Source of the DNA: Deltaproteobacteria bacterium
GTDB lineage: Bacteria; Desulfobacterota; GWC2-55-46
Length of the DNA stretch: 64,000 nt
Reading direction: 5' to 3'
Assembly (NCBI GenBank): GCA_016219015.1
Contig: JACRCL010000002.1
Span: 1 to 64,000, forward strand
The notes beneath the pieces are model-generated. The model was not told the DNA's origin. It worked only from the letters and a program-made list of their open reading frames with translations, and did no database searches. The first letter of the stretch is position 1. The number at the start of each line of letters is the position of its first letter. The translations under genes and the position numbers were made by a program. Positions 34,025 through 42,193 of this stretch are shown one piece after another.

Positions 34025-35590
34025 TCAACCGAAAATTTTCGCTGTCGCCTCGATAAGGCTCCCCTCGGCAGATTTTCCGGTATCGACCCGGAAGCCCTCC
34101 CCTGCTATCCCTTTATAAAGCCCCTTCTGTTTCAAATAGACCTCCCAGCGCGCATCCGAAACCCCGCAGGGCTCAGTAGCCCTTATTTCAAGCCGTTCTT
34201 TTATGACGCCTTCGTCGGCAACGCATTCAATGACAACGAGCCGCGCCCCTGCCTTCGAGGCCGCCTCTTTCGCCATATCAAGGTGGGCAGGGTTTAAAAA
34301 AGTGGCGTCGAGTATTACGGAGCGCCTTTTGCGCAGGAGCTTGACGCCTTCACTTATCAGGGCCGCGTACGTCATTTCCGTAAACTCGTCGGAGTATATC
34401 CCCTTCTTGAAAGGCTCGCGCCGTTTTTCATGCAAGGGGACCCCCGCAAGGTCTTTCCTCACAAAGTCCGAAGATACGCGCCTTATCTTCGTGGCCCGGG
34501 AGAGCCTGTCCGCGAGGGTCGATTTGCCGGTGCCCGAAAGCCCGGAGATTATTATCATGACCGGCCTGAAGCCTCCGGCCGCGTAAAGCCGCGCGAGATA
34601 AAAGTGGTACCTCGCGCCTATGACGGCGAGCGTCCTGTCCTCTTCAGAGACTTCGGCCTCCCTTGATTTGAACCCCTCGACCTTCCCCCTCACATAGGCC
34701 CTGTAGCACTTGTAGAAATCGAGGAGCTTAACGCCGTCCCTGTCAAAGGCCTCCTTGAAATACTCTTTAGTAAGCGCGCCGGAAAGGTCGTGGCGGCCTT
34801 CGAAGTCAAGGTCCATGGCAAGGAACGCAATGTCCGCTACCGTGTCCGAGAACCTGAACCTCTCGTTGAACTCTATGCAGTCGAATATGTTTATCCCGTC
34901 GGTGATAGAGATATGCTCGCAGTGGATGTCCCCGTGGCAGTCCTTGATGAAGCCCTCGTTCACCCTCCTGAGGAAAAGGTCTTTGTTAGTTTCAAGGAAC
35001 GAGCCGGTATAGTCCCTTATCGCGTTGTATTGCCCGGTGGAGATGGTAGAGCCTATGAAGTCCCTTGTCTGGGTGAAGTTCTCATCCGTATTCTTTTTAA
35101 TCGTCTCCAATGAGCCGAAGCCTGATATGTACGCGCTTGTCGGGGCGCGTTTGTGGAACTCCGCTATCACATGGGCGATACGGATGATGACGTCTTTTTT
35201 CACCTCGCCGCTCGACAGCGCCCGCTCAAGGATGCTCTCCTCGGGCAGGCGCGTCATCTTTACGGCATATTCGATTATATCACCTCCAATGGCCACGAAC
35301 GGGAACCTTTCCGGCGCGGCAATGCCTACCACCCCGAGGTAGATGGAGGGCGCGAGCCTCCTGTTGAGGCGCACCTCCTCGTCGCAGAAAAACTTCCTTT
35401 TCTCAAGGGTGGTGAAATCGAGGAAGGCGAAGTCAACAGGCTTTTTTATCTTGTAGACGAAGTCCGGGGTGAAGAAGAGGTAAGAGATGTGGGTCTGGCG
35501 GAGCTTTACTTCAGAAGGCCTTTCGGGCCAGGCGCGCGGGTCGAGGAGGGCGGCGATTAGGGGGGGAAGCTCCAAGGTCTCCTCCTGCAA
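34025..35590 (-). CDS. APH-like phosphotransferase fused to a P-loop kinase domain
   Basis: This 521-residue fusion has an N-terminal half (about 30-340) that is an aminoglycoside-phosphotransferase-like kinase domain: VYKIKKPVDFAFLDF near the lysine, KDCHGDIHCEHI as the catalytic HGD loop, and IFDCIEFNERFR as the metal site. The C-terminal half (about 345-521) is a P-loop nucleotide kinase domain: IIISGLSGTGKSTLADRLSR. This fusion (COG2187/COG0645 type) is widespread, but its substrate is unknown. It is separated from queC by 31 nt on the same strand. Upstream lies a family D repeat. Confidence 0.88.
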   Translation of the reverse strand: MQEETLELPPLIAALLDPRAWPERPSEVKLRQTHISYLFFTPDFVYKIKKPVDFAFLDFTTLEKRKFFCDEEVRLNRRLAPSIYLGVVGIAAPERFPFVAIGGDIIEYAVKMTRLPEESILERALSSGEVKKDVIIRIAHVIAEFHKRAPTSAYISGFGSLETIKKNTDENFTQTRDFIGSTISTGQYNAIRDYTGSFLETNKDLFLRRVNEGFIKDCHGDIHCEHISITDGINIFDCIEFNERFRFSDTVADIAFLAMDLDFEGRHDLSGALTKEYFKEAFDRDGVKLLDFYKCYRAYVRGKVEGFKSREAEVSEEDRTLAVIGARYHFYLARLYAAGGFRPVMIIISGLSGTGKSTLADRLSRATKIRRVSSDFVRKDLAGVPLHEKRREPFKKGIYSDEFTEMTYAALISEGVKLLRKRRSVILDATFLNPAHLDMAKEAASKAGARLVVIECVADEGVIKERLEIRATEPCGVSDARWEVYLKQKGLYKGIAGEGFRVDTGKSAEGSLIEATAKIFG

Positions 35591-35592
35591 TT

Positions 35593-35737
35593 AAGCTATC
35601 TCTAAAAATTGTTATTTTTCCTGACCTCTGCGTCAGGCGCGGAAATAAAAATGCTCACATATTAACATATATGCTGCGCTTTTTATTTCCGCCCTTCCTT
35701 GACTTCAGAAAAAATTCCTAATTTTTAGAGGCAGCCT
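35593..35737. repeat. Repeat family D, copy 2
   Basis: The ends are AGCTATCTCTAAAAATT / AATTTTTAGAGGCAGCCT. The inner palindrome aaataaaaatgc / gcgctttttattt is the same as in copy 1. It lies between hpt and the kinase fusion gene. Confidence 0.85.
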
Positions 35738-35791
35738 GGAATTTATTCTGTCTCTCTATATTACCGAATCCCGTCCCGTAATGTTTTGAGG

Positions 35792-36322
35792 TTACCTGCC
35801 GATACGCGCGGCCTTCGGTCGAGGGGGTTCGAGTATGTATATGCCCGGCAGGTTCCTGTATTCCTCCTTATAGTCCATGCCGTAGCCGACCACAAACCCC
35901 TCGTAGACCCTCGCGCCGACGTAATCTATCTCCATCCCGGCGTGGGAGTCCCGGAGCAGCAGGGTGCAGACCTTGACCGAGGCCGGGCCTTTTTTCCTCA
36001 GATGCCCCATGACCGCGCGGACTGTCGTGCCTCTGTCTATTATACCCTCAACTATGATAACGTCCCTGCCTTTTATGTCTACCGTTATATCGCCTTTTAT
36101 CCTGACCTCCGTGGAAGGCTCGTCCTTCAAGCCGTAAGAGGCGGCCTGTATGAAATCGACCTCAACGGCCCCGTTCAATTCCCGTATAAGGTCGGAGACG
36201 AACATGAACGCGCCCTTGAGGACCCCTATGAAGACAGGTGCGCCTTTCATCTCCGGCCTTAGCTCTCCGGCAAGCCGCTTGACCGTCTTTTTTATCTCTT
36301 CAGGAGAGTAGAGGAGTTTCAT
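35792..36322 (-). CDS. hpt: Hypoxanthine phosphoribosyltransferase
   Basis: The protein has 176 residues from ATG 36322 (MKLLYSPEEIKK); the longer frame from 36457 reaches into a repeat. It salvages hypoxanthine or guanine with PRPP. The type I PRTase fold shows FIGVLKGAFMFVSDLI early and the PRPP loop VIIVEGIIDRGTT. In most relatives this loop starts with two acidic residues (E-D or D-D); here the second is glycine. The flexible-loop block and the late DYVGARVYEGFVVGYGMDYKEE match bacterial HPRT. The motif change may affect PRPP binding. Confidence 0.88.
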   Translation of the reverse strand: MKLLYSPEEIKKTVKRLAGELRPEMKGAPVFIGVLKGAFMFVSDLIRELNGAVEVDFIQAASYGLKDEPSTEVRIKGDITVDIKGRDVIIVEGIIDRGTTVRAVMGHLRKKGPASVKVCTLLLRDSHAGMEIDYVGARVYEGFVVGYGMDYKEEYRNLPGIYILEPPRPKAARIGR

Positions 36323-36436
36323 GCCGTCCCGCGTGTCCAAAGAAATCTCCCGCTTGAAATTAAACCGCACGGCTGACCTTGCCGCGCATTTTAAAGCATA
36401 TAATCTGCGGGAATTTGTGTCAAGCGCAGTTTTTAG

Positions 36437-36560
36437 CAGGCTGCTGAAAAAGTCCATCTGCTTTGTTGTCTTCGTCGCTCGTCATTGCGACGTACGAAAA
36501 AAGTACGTCTCATTCCTAAGCTTCTCGACGCCTCGCATCTGGAGCTTTTTGAGCAGCCTG
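36437..36560 (+). repeat. Repeat family B copy upstream of hpt
   Basis: It begins caggctgctgaaaaagtcc and ends gagctttttgagcagcctg, with the internal hairpin gcgacgtac/gtacgtc. Confidence 0.85.
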
Positions 36561-36684
36561 AACAAATTCGAGTTTTTCGGCAACCTGTTGGCGCGTAAAA
36601 GCATATCTCCGTAGTTTAAGCCTTGAATTAGAAATCCTCCTGTGCTACAAATAAAAAAAACCTTTTACTTTTTTCCGGCACATA

Positions 36685-37974
36685 ATGATCATTCAATGCG
36701 ATAAATGCTCGACCAAGTTCAGGCTCGACGATTCGAGGGTCACTGGCGGAGGCGTCAAGGTAAGGTGCACCAAGTGCCAGAACGTCTTTATCGTTGCGCC
36801 TCCCGCGCCGCCCCCTCAGATCGAAGAGGTCCAGGTCGAGGAGGTCTTCGCCGCCAACGGGTCTCCCAAAAAGCCCGATGACATTAAAGCGCGCGAGCGC
36901 GCGAAGGCCGCGGCAAACATGAACCTCAAGTTCGACTTCTCAAGGCCCGACGAAGAGGCCGAAGGGCAGGAGAAGGTTCCCGCGCCAAAGGAAAGGCCGG
37001 AGGAAGAGGACTTCAGCTTTTCGCCGGAAAATGACGGGGGCGAGAAAGAGGCCCCTTTTCTTGATGGCGGCGAAGGCAACGAGCCGTTTTCCAGGGAAGA
37101 GGGTTTTACCGTTGATGAACCCCCGAAGACCGATAAAAAGGATGCCGGGCCCGACACCGAGCACTCCGATGACCTTGATTTCAGCTTTGACGATATTGAA
37201 AAGAAAGAGGAGCCGGCAAAAAAGCCCGATGAGTGGGATATAACCGGCGATGACGGCCCTCAGGAGGGGAAGGAAGAGCCCCAGCCAGTGAAACAGGCTG
37301 CCCAGCCCGTTGTCGCCGCTCCTCAGCCCGCTAAGGCGAAAGAGCCGGCCCAGCCCCCTAAAAAGGAAGAAGAGGTCAAAAAGGACAGCTTTTCGGAGCT
37401 TCTTTCGCGCTCAATCTCCGAGCCACGGGAGATACCTGAGATAGAGAACAGAGAGGAACTGAGGAAAGAGTTTTCCCCCAAGGCAAACCCGCCGAAAAGA
37501 GGCGGAGCCGGGCTTATGATAGCGGTCCTCGTATTCATTATCGGGGGGGTAGTAATATACTTCTCGGGCGTTATCGACACGTTCGCCAGGAGGATAGCAG
37601 GTCCCAGGACAGCCGTCCAGAAGACCGTCGAGATAGAATACATAAACGGCAAATTCCCGGAGAACAAATCCTTCGGAAGGTTCTTCGTCATAGAGGCGCG
37701 CATAAAGAACGTCACCGAATCCCCTCAGGAGATAAAGGCCGTAACAGGCGTGATATATAACGATAAAGGCGAGAAGATAGCGACCCGCTCGGTATCTCCG
37801 GGCAGGATGGTATCTGTTGACGACCTCAAGAACCTTTCAAAGGAAGACATCCTTAAATCCTTCAAAGACCCGTCCGGCGGGTCTATCCCGCCCAAGGGAA
37901 CGGTACCTGTCATGGTCCCGTTCATAGACCTCCCGCCGGGGCTGTCCGAGTACGGGATAGACATCGTCCGTTAG
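36685..37974 (+). CDS. MJ0042-type zinc finger plus DUF3426 membrane protein
   Basis: This 429-residue protein has residues 1-37 that are the MJ0042 finger (IQCDKCSTKF ... VRCTKCQNVF). A long acidic, Pro-rich, low-complexity linker (45-265) is followed by one transmembrane helix (about 272-294, GLMIAVLVFIIGGVVIYF) and a C-terminal DUF3426 domain (305-429), which would lie outside the cytoplasm. Such proteins are common in deltaproteobacteria, but their role is unsettled. The start ATG at 36685 has no clear ribosome site in front. Confidence 0.82.
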   Translation: MIIQCDKCSTKFRLDDSRVTGGGVKVRCTKCQNVFIVAPPAPPPQIEEVQVEEVFAANGSPKKPDDIKARERAKAAANMNLKFDFSRPDEEAEGQEKVPAPKERPEEEDFSFSPENDGGEKEAPFLDGGEGNEPFSREEGFTVDEPPKTDKKDAGPDTEHSDDLDFSFDDIEKKEEPAKKPDEWDITGDDGPQEGKEEPQPVKQAAQPVVAAPQPAKAKEPAQPPKKEEEVKKDSFSELLSRSISEPREIPEIENREELRKEFSPKANPPKRGGAGLMIAVLVFIIGGVVIYFSGVIDTFARRIAGPRTAVQKTVEIEYINGKFPENKSFGRFFVIEARIKNVTESPQEIKAVTGVIYNDKGEKIATRSVSPGRMVSVDDLKNLSKEDILKSFKDPSGGSIPPKGTVPVMVPFIDLPPGLSEYGIDIVR

Positions 37975-38021
37975 GGCCTGCTCCAGGCCTGCCTTTTTCC
38001 TTTTAATTTTAGTATAATCTA

Positions 38022-38157
38022 ACAGGTTGCGGAAAAAATCGACGAAGTCGTCATTCTGAGGAGCCGAAGGCGACGAAGAATCCCGTAACTTGTTGATTCC
38101 ATTAGCCCCCGAGATTCTTCTTAGCTCAGAGGCTAAAATGGTTTTTCAGCAACCTGC
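38022..38157 (+). repeat. Repeat family C copy 1, decayed
   Basis: The outer ends are aacaggttgcggaaaaa / tttttcagcaacctg and the core gtcattctgaggagccgaag ... gagattcttc. It ends 6 bp before the start codon of the next gene. Confidence 0.7.
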
Positions 38158-38163
38158 AAACCT

Positions 38164-38910
38164 ATGCCAGATATAGAGGCCATGGCGGCCCGGATATTGA
38201 GCGACCTGTCGGCCCTCCCGGAGGAGAAGATGAGGCTCGACCTCCTCGGCAGGCGGCTGTCCGCCCTTGAGCCGGGGGACGCCGCGAAACTGATAGACAC
38301 GGTCTACAAAAAAGGCGCAGACGATAAGGAGGCGCGCAGGTTCCGCGCCCTCCTTGTAAACCCCGAAGGCCTCAGGAAGGCCCTTGGCGAGGACAGGCAC
38401 CGCTCGATATACCACGCTTCGGTACAATTGGGGCTACGGAAGGTCAGCAGGCTCTTCACGGACCTGCCGCCGAGGAAGACCGGGGTTGCGGGCTACGAGA
38501 AGGAGGAAGAGGCAAAGATGGAGTTCATAACGCTCGGCCAGAGGAGGGCGATGTCGAAGAGCAACGTGAAAGACACCATCGACAGGCTCCTGTCCGACCC
38601 CGACGTAATGGTCGTCAACAACCTCTTGAACAACCCGAGGCTGACCGAGAAAGAGGTATTGAAGATCGCCTCAAAGAGGCCCAACTCGGCCCAGATACTG
38701 AAGCTCGTCTCTACCCACAGGGTCTGGTCGAAGCGCTACGAGGTGAAAAAGGCGCTGATACTCAACCCCTACACGCCGCCGAGGATATCGATAGCGCTCC
38801 TTGAGTTGATGCTTACGCAGGACCTGAAGCTCGTGGCCGAGGACAAGACTTTACATTCGCAGGTAAAGCTTTCGGCAAAGGACCTTTTGAACGAAAGGGA
38901 AGGCAAATAG
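38164..38910 (+). CDS. Helical-repeat protein of unknown function
   Basis: This 248-residue protein is entirely helical, with no signal or membrane segment. The C-terminal half (135-245) has HEAT/LRV-like repeating helices: DRLLSDPDVMVVNNLLNNPR, LTEKEVLKIASKRPNSAQIL, ALILNPYTPPRISIALLEL. The repeated N-N-P and N-P pattern suggests a leucine-rich-repeat-variant-like solenoid for protein contacts. I do not recognise a named family. A family C repeat ends 6 nt before the ATG, leaving no ribosome site; ATG 38182 is an alternative start. Confidence 0.75.
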   Translation: MPDIEAMAARILSDLSALPEEKMRLDLLGRRLSALEPGDAAKLIDTVYKKGADDKEARRFRALLVNPEGLRKALGEDRHRSIYHASVQLGLRKVSRLFTDLPPRKTGVAGYEKEEEAKMEFITLGQRRAMSKSNVKDTIDRLLSDPDVMVVNNLLNNPRLTEKEVLKIASKRPNSAQILKLVSTHRVWSKRYEVKKALILNPYTPPRISIALLELMLTQDLKLVAEDKTLHSQVKLSAKDLLNEREGK

Positions 38911-38922
38911 GCAGGGGTATGC

Positions 38923-38945
38923 AAAAAGCCCGGAGAGCCCGGGCT
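38923..38945 (-). terminator. Terminator of tatA
   Basis: The stem AGCCCGG / CCGGGCT has a 5-nt loop and is followed on the minus strand by TTTTT. It lies 5 nt after the tatA stop. Confidence 0.7.
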
Positions 38946-38950
38946 TTGGG

Positions 38951-39166
38951 TTATACTTTCTCTTTATTCGATTTTCCGGCTGAGGACGAGAGCTTCTGGC
39001 CTTCGTCCTTCGGGGTCACGTCGATCTCGGTGTCGTTTGAGGCCTTTTTGAAGTTCTTGATGGCCTTGCCCATGCCGGTGCCGATGTCCGGGAGCTTGCC
39101 CACCCCGAAGATTATAAGGACGATGACCAGTATGAGTATGAGCTCACTCGTGCCCAATCCAAACAT
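38951..39166 (-). CDS. tatA: Twin-arginine translocase subunit TatA/TatE
   Basis: This 71-residue protein has one N-terminal transmembrane helix ([20 protein letters not shown]) followed by the [20 protein letters not shown] amphipathic helix and a polar tail, exactly the TatA plan. The F-G at the helix hinge and the LPD/E motif are conserved. It forms the pore-like part of the Tat export system. tatC is not adjacent. It is divergent from the tonB gene, with 79 bp between starts, and has its own terminator. Confidence 0.93.
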   Translation of the reverse strand: MFGLGTSELILILVIVLIIFGVGKLPDIGTGMGKAIKNFKKASNDTEIDVTPKDEGQKLSSSAGKSNKEKV

Positions 39167-39245
39167 TTGAATATCTCCGGTTAAAGGTGTAAAATACTGT
39201 AAAAGCCCTTCTTTTCTTATTTAATCTTGACAGAATAGCCCCGTT

Positions 39246-40235
39246 ATGTCAATAAAAACTTTCTCCCCGAGGAATGACCCTGTATTCGTATTTCTGGCCT
39301 TATCAATAATCATCCATGCCGGGATATTGATGGGGGTCATCTCATTGACCCCGATGGCAAAGGGGCTCTTTAGCCCATTTCAGAGGCAGGGTGAGCCCAT
39401 TATCGTGGACGTTGTGGACCTCCCGCCCGAAGACGCGACTGAGAAGTCCCCGGTAAAAAAGCCGCCGACCCATTACGCCCAGAGGAGCCAGAGCGTAATA
39501 AAAGAGACCTATCCCGAGCCTTCAAAGACGCCGAAGGCAAGGACGATACCAAGGCCCATACTCGTCAACCCAATGCCCCCGGCCGCCTCCGCTGAGAAAA
39601 AGGGCGCGGCGGCCTTGCCGCCTTCCACGGGCCTGGATAAGGGGCAGGGCAAGGGAGAGGCTAAACCGGGTGAGAAGGCCGAGGCAGGCGGAGATGTTAC
39701 CGGTGATACCTACAGGGAGCCTTCTTCAGGTGAAAGGCCGGGCGCGAGGCAGGGCGGCGTCCAGTCCCAATCCGGTCTACAGGGCAGGGGAGCGGCCCGT
39801 TCGACACCCGCGAGGCCCAACCTGTTCCTGCCCGATGAGAGGATAGCCGAGCTCGAAAAGAGGTACGAGGCAGAGGCGCCCAAGGGCGAGGTCGGCAAGA
39901 CCCTTCAGCTCAATACCTCGGAATTGAAGTATCAGAAGTACCTCGTCAACATGAAGGACAGGATACAGATGAAGTGGGAGTACCCGGACATAGCCTCCCG
40001 GAGCGGCTGGCAGGGCAAGCTGAGGATAGATTTCCGGATAAACAAGGACGGCACCGTAAGCGACATAAAGCTCATGAAGTCCTCGAACTACCCTGTGCTC
40101 GACGACGCGGCGATAACGGCTTTGAGGCTCGCGGCCCCGTTCCCGCCCTTCCCGAACGACTTCAGCGTGGAGGAGATAAACATAAGGGCAAACTTCGAGT
40201 ACACGATATACGACGTGGCGCCTGTGCAGAGGTGA
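39246..40235 (+). CDS. TonB-family energy-transducing protein
   Basis: This 329-residue protein has an N-terminal transmembrane helix (about 14-36, VFVFLALSIIIHAGILMGVI), a long Pro/Lys/Gly-rich periplasmic linker (50-200), and a TonB C-terminal domain (about 232-320: WQGKLRIDFRINKDGTVSD, LDDAAITALRLAAPFPPFP). TonB couples the proton-motive force to outer-membrane transporters. exbB and exbD are not in the window, and the linker is longer than in E. coli. A TolA-like role is possible. It is followed by a hairpin terminator. Confidence 0.88.
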   Translation: MSIKTFSPRNDPVFVFLALSIIIHAGILMGVISLTPMAKGLFSPFQRQGEPIIVDVVDLPPEDATEKSPVKKPPTHYAQRSQSVIKETYPEPSKTPKARTIPRPILVNPMPPAASAEKKGAAALPPSTGLDKGQGKGEAKPGEKAEAGGDVTGDTYREPSSGERPGARQGGVQSQSGLQGRGAARSTPARPNLFLPDERIAELEKRYEAEAPKGEVGKTLQLNTSELKYQKYLVNMKDRIQMKWEYPDIASRSGWQGKLRIDFRINKDGTVSDIKLMKSSNYPVLDDAAITALRLAAPFPPFPNDFSVEEINIRANFEYTIYDVAPVQR

Positions 40236-40287
40236 GGAGAGGGAAAAGCAAGGTAGGTTGGGTTAGCGGAGCGTAACCCATCAAAGC

Positions 40288-40318
40288 GGGTTCAGGTTTC
40301 CAACCTGAACCCTTTTTT
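40288..40318 (+). terminator. Terminator of the tonB-family gene (repeat G)
   Basis: The perfect 11-bp stem GGGTTCAGGTT / AACCTGAACCC has a TCC loop and then six T. The same gttcaggtt/aacctgaac hairpin occurs at 54518, 54778 and 49109, so it is a small mobile-like terminator repeat. Confidence 0.85.
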
Positions 40319-40404
40319 ATTGCGTATCTCCAACAACGGGACGGTACTAAGGAATTGATATAGAATTAATTATAGAAACGGTTTCAGCCAGGAGGTGAAA
40401 AGTC

Positions 40405-40587
40405 ATGCCTGCGAGAGTAAAAAAGATCGCTCAAGGGAAAAGGAGAGGCAAATGCGAAGTGGTAACGCCGGAAGGGGATGTTACCGCGAAAGGCACTACA
40501 AAAGAGAAGGCCGAGGCCCAGAGAAGGCTTCTTGAAGGCGTTAAGCACGGATGGAGGCCCACAGGGAAGAAGAAAAAGGCCGCATAA
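40405..40587 (+). CDS. Small basic protein, unknown function
   Basis: This 60-residue strongly basic protein reads MPARVKKIAQGKRRGKCEVV ... GWRPTGKKKKAA. It has a strong AGGAGGTGA ribosome site and a bidirectional terminator just after its stop, so it is a free-standing real gene. The charge suggests binding to nucleic acid or ribosomes. I do not recognise a family. Confidence 0.7.
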   Translation: MPARVKKIAQGKRRGKCEVVTPEGDVTAKGTTKEKAEAQRRLLEGVKHGWRPTGKKKKAA

Positions 40588-40626
40588 AAAAAGGCGGGCC
40601 ATCAAATGGCCCGCCTTTTTATTTTT
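40586..40626. terminator. Bidirectional terminator between the basic-protein gene and gcvPB
   Basis: The stem AAAGGCGGGCCAT / ATGGCCCGCCTTT has A and T runs on both sides. It serves the convergent gene pair. Confidence 0.85.
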
Positions 40627-40647
40627 AAATTGATATCCCCCCGCCCC

Positions 40648-42126
40648 TTATCCCTTCCTCCACCTAAGTATCGGCTCCCTCGCGGCTTTTGTCTCGTCGA
40701 CCCTCTGCACCTTCGTGTTCGCGGGCGCGTCCTTCAGTGCCTGCGGGGAGGTCTTCGCCTCTTCGGCTATCGCTTTCATGGCGACGATGAACTTATCGAG
40801 CGTCTCAAGGGTCTCCGTCTCCGTGGGCTCAATCATTATCGCGCCGTGGACCACGAGCGGGAAGTAAACAGTCGGCGGGTGGAATCCGTAGTCGATGAGC
40901 CTCTTGGCGATGTCCATGGTGGCGACGCCGCTTCCGAGCTGGTACTTGTCCGAGAAGACGCACTCGTGCATGCACGGCTCGTCGTAGGGCAGGTGGTACG
41001 TGCCCTTGAGGTTCTCTTTTATATAGTTCGCGTTGAGTATCGCCGTCTCGCTCGCCCTCTTAAGCCCTTCGGCCCCCATCCTCCTTATGTAGGAGTAGGC
41101 CCTGACCATTATCGAGAAGTTCCCGTAGAACGCCTTCATCCTGCCGATGGACTTGGGCCTGTTAAAGTCGAGCGAATACTTCGAGCGAGTCTTTTTTATC
41201 CTCGGTACGGGCAGATAGGGCGCCAGCGCCTTTTTTACTCCCACCGGCCCGCTGCCGGGCCCGCCGCCGCCGTGCGGGGTCGAGAATGTCTTGTGGAGGT
41301 TGAACTGTATTACGTCAACTCCGAGTTCCCCTAATTTTATTATGCCCATGAGGGCGTTAAGGTTGGCCCCGTCGCAGTAGACAAAGCCGCCCTTCTTGTG
41401 GACAAAGTCCGCTATCTCTTTGATGTTACGCTCGAAGAGGCCGATGGTATTGGGGTTCGTTAGCATCAGGGCCGCCACGTCCCTGTCCATCACCCCTTTT
41501 ATGGCATCGAGCGAGAGCACACCCCTGCCCTCTGATTTCACGGGCACGACCTTGAAGCCCGCCAGATGGGAGCTTGCCGGGTTTGTGCCGTGGGCCGTAT
41601 CAGGGATTATTACCTTTGTGCGGGGCCTGCCTTTGTCCTTGAAATAGGCTGATATGGCAAGCAGCCCGCAGAGCTCGCCGTGAGCGCCTGCCGAAGGCTG
41701 GAGCGTGACCGCGTCCATGCCGCTTATCTCTGCGAGATAGTTCTCAAGTTCGTACATGAGCTGCAACGCGCCCTGCGTAAGCTCCTCGGGCTCGTAAGGG
41801 TGGAGCATGGCAAAACCGGGCAGCCTCGCAGCCTCCTCGTTCACCTTGGGGTTATACTTCATTGTGCAGGAGCCGAGCGGGTAGAAGCCGGAGTCCACGC
41901 CGAAGTTCCACTGCGAAAGCCTCGTATAGTGGCGGACTATGTCCATCTCCGATACGTCTGGGAAGCCTTCGATTGCGCCCCTGAGCATCTGTTTCGGGAT
42001 AATGCCTTCTATGTCCGCCTCCGGGACATCGAAGGACGCGGGCTCCACGCCCGTTCTTCCGGGAGAGGATTTTTCGAATATAACGGGCTCTTCGAGGAGA
42101 AGGCCCTTTGCGCCGTTCATTGACAT
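40648..42126 (-). CDS. gcvPB: Glycine dehydrogenase (decarboxylating) subunit 2
   Basis: This 492-residue subunit binds PLP. The lysine is in VIQFNLHKTFSTPHGGGGPG, the P-protein signature, and the early block GSCTMKYNPKVNE is typical of GcvPB. It forms the P-protein with GcvPA and decarboxylates glycine, passing the aminomethyl group to lipoyl-GcvH. It is the last gene of the run gcvT-gcvH-gcvPA-gcvPB, 67 nt after gcvPA. The two-subunit P-protein is usual in archaea and many non-enteric bacteria. Confidence 0.96.
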   Translation of the reverse strand: MSMNGAKGLLLEEPVIFEKSSPGRTGVEPASFDVPEADIEGIIPKQMLRGAIEGFPDVSEMDIVRHYTRLSQWNFGVDSGFYPLGSCTMKYNPKVNEEAARLPGFAMLHPYEPEELTQGALQLMYELENYLAEISGMDAVTLQPSAGAHGELCGLLAISAYFKDKGRPRTKVIIPDTAHGTNPASSHLAGFKVVPVKSEGRGVLSLDAIKGVMDRDVAALMLTNPNTIGLFERNIKEIADFVHKKGGFVYCDGANLNALMGIIKLGELGVDVIQFNLHKTFSTPHGGGGPGSGPVGVKKALAPYLPVPRIKKTRSKYSLDFNRPKSIGRMKAFYGNFSIMVRAYSYIRRMGAEGLKRASETAILNANYIKENLKGTYHLPYDEPCMHECVFSDKYQLGSGVATMDIAKRLIDYGFHPPTVYFPLVVHGAIMIEPTETETLETLDKFIVAMKAIAEEAKTSPQALKDAPANTKVQRVDETKAAREPILRWRKG

Positions 42127-42193
42127 AAGAGTGCTCTATCTGAATCTGAGGTTTTTATTTTCTTTCCGAAATTGCCGCACGGCCGCAAGGAGT

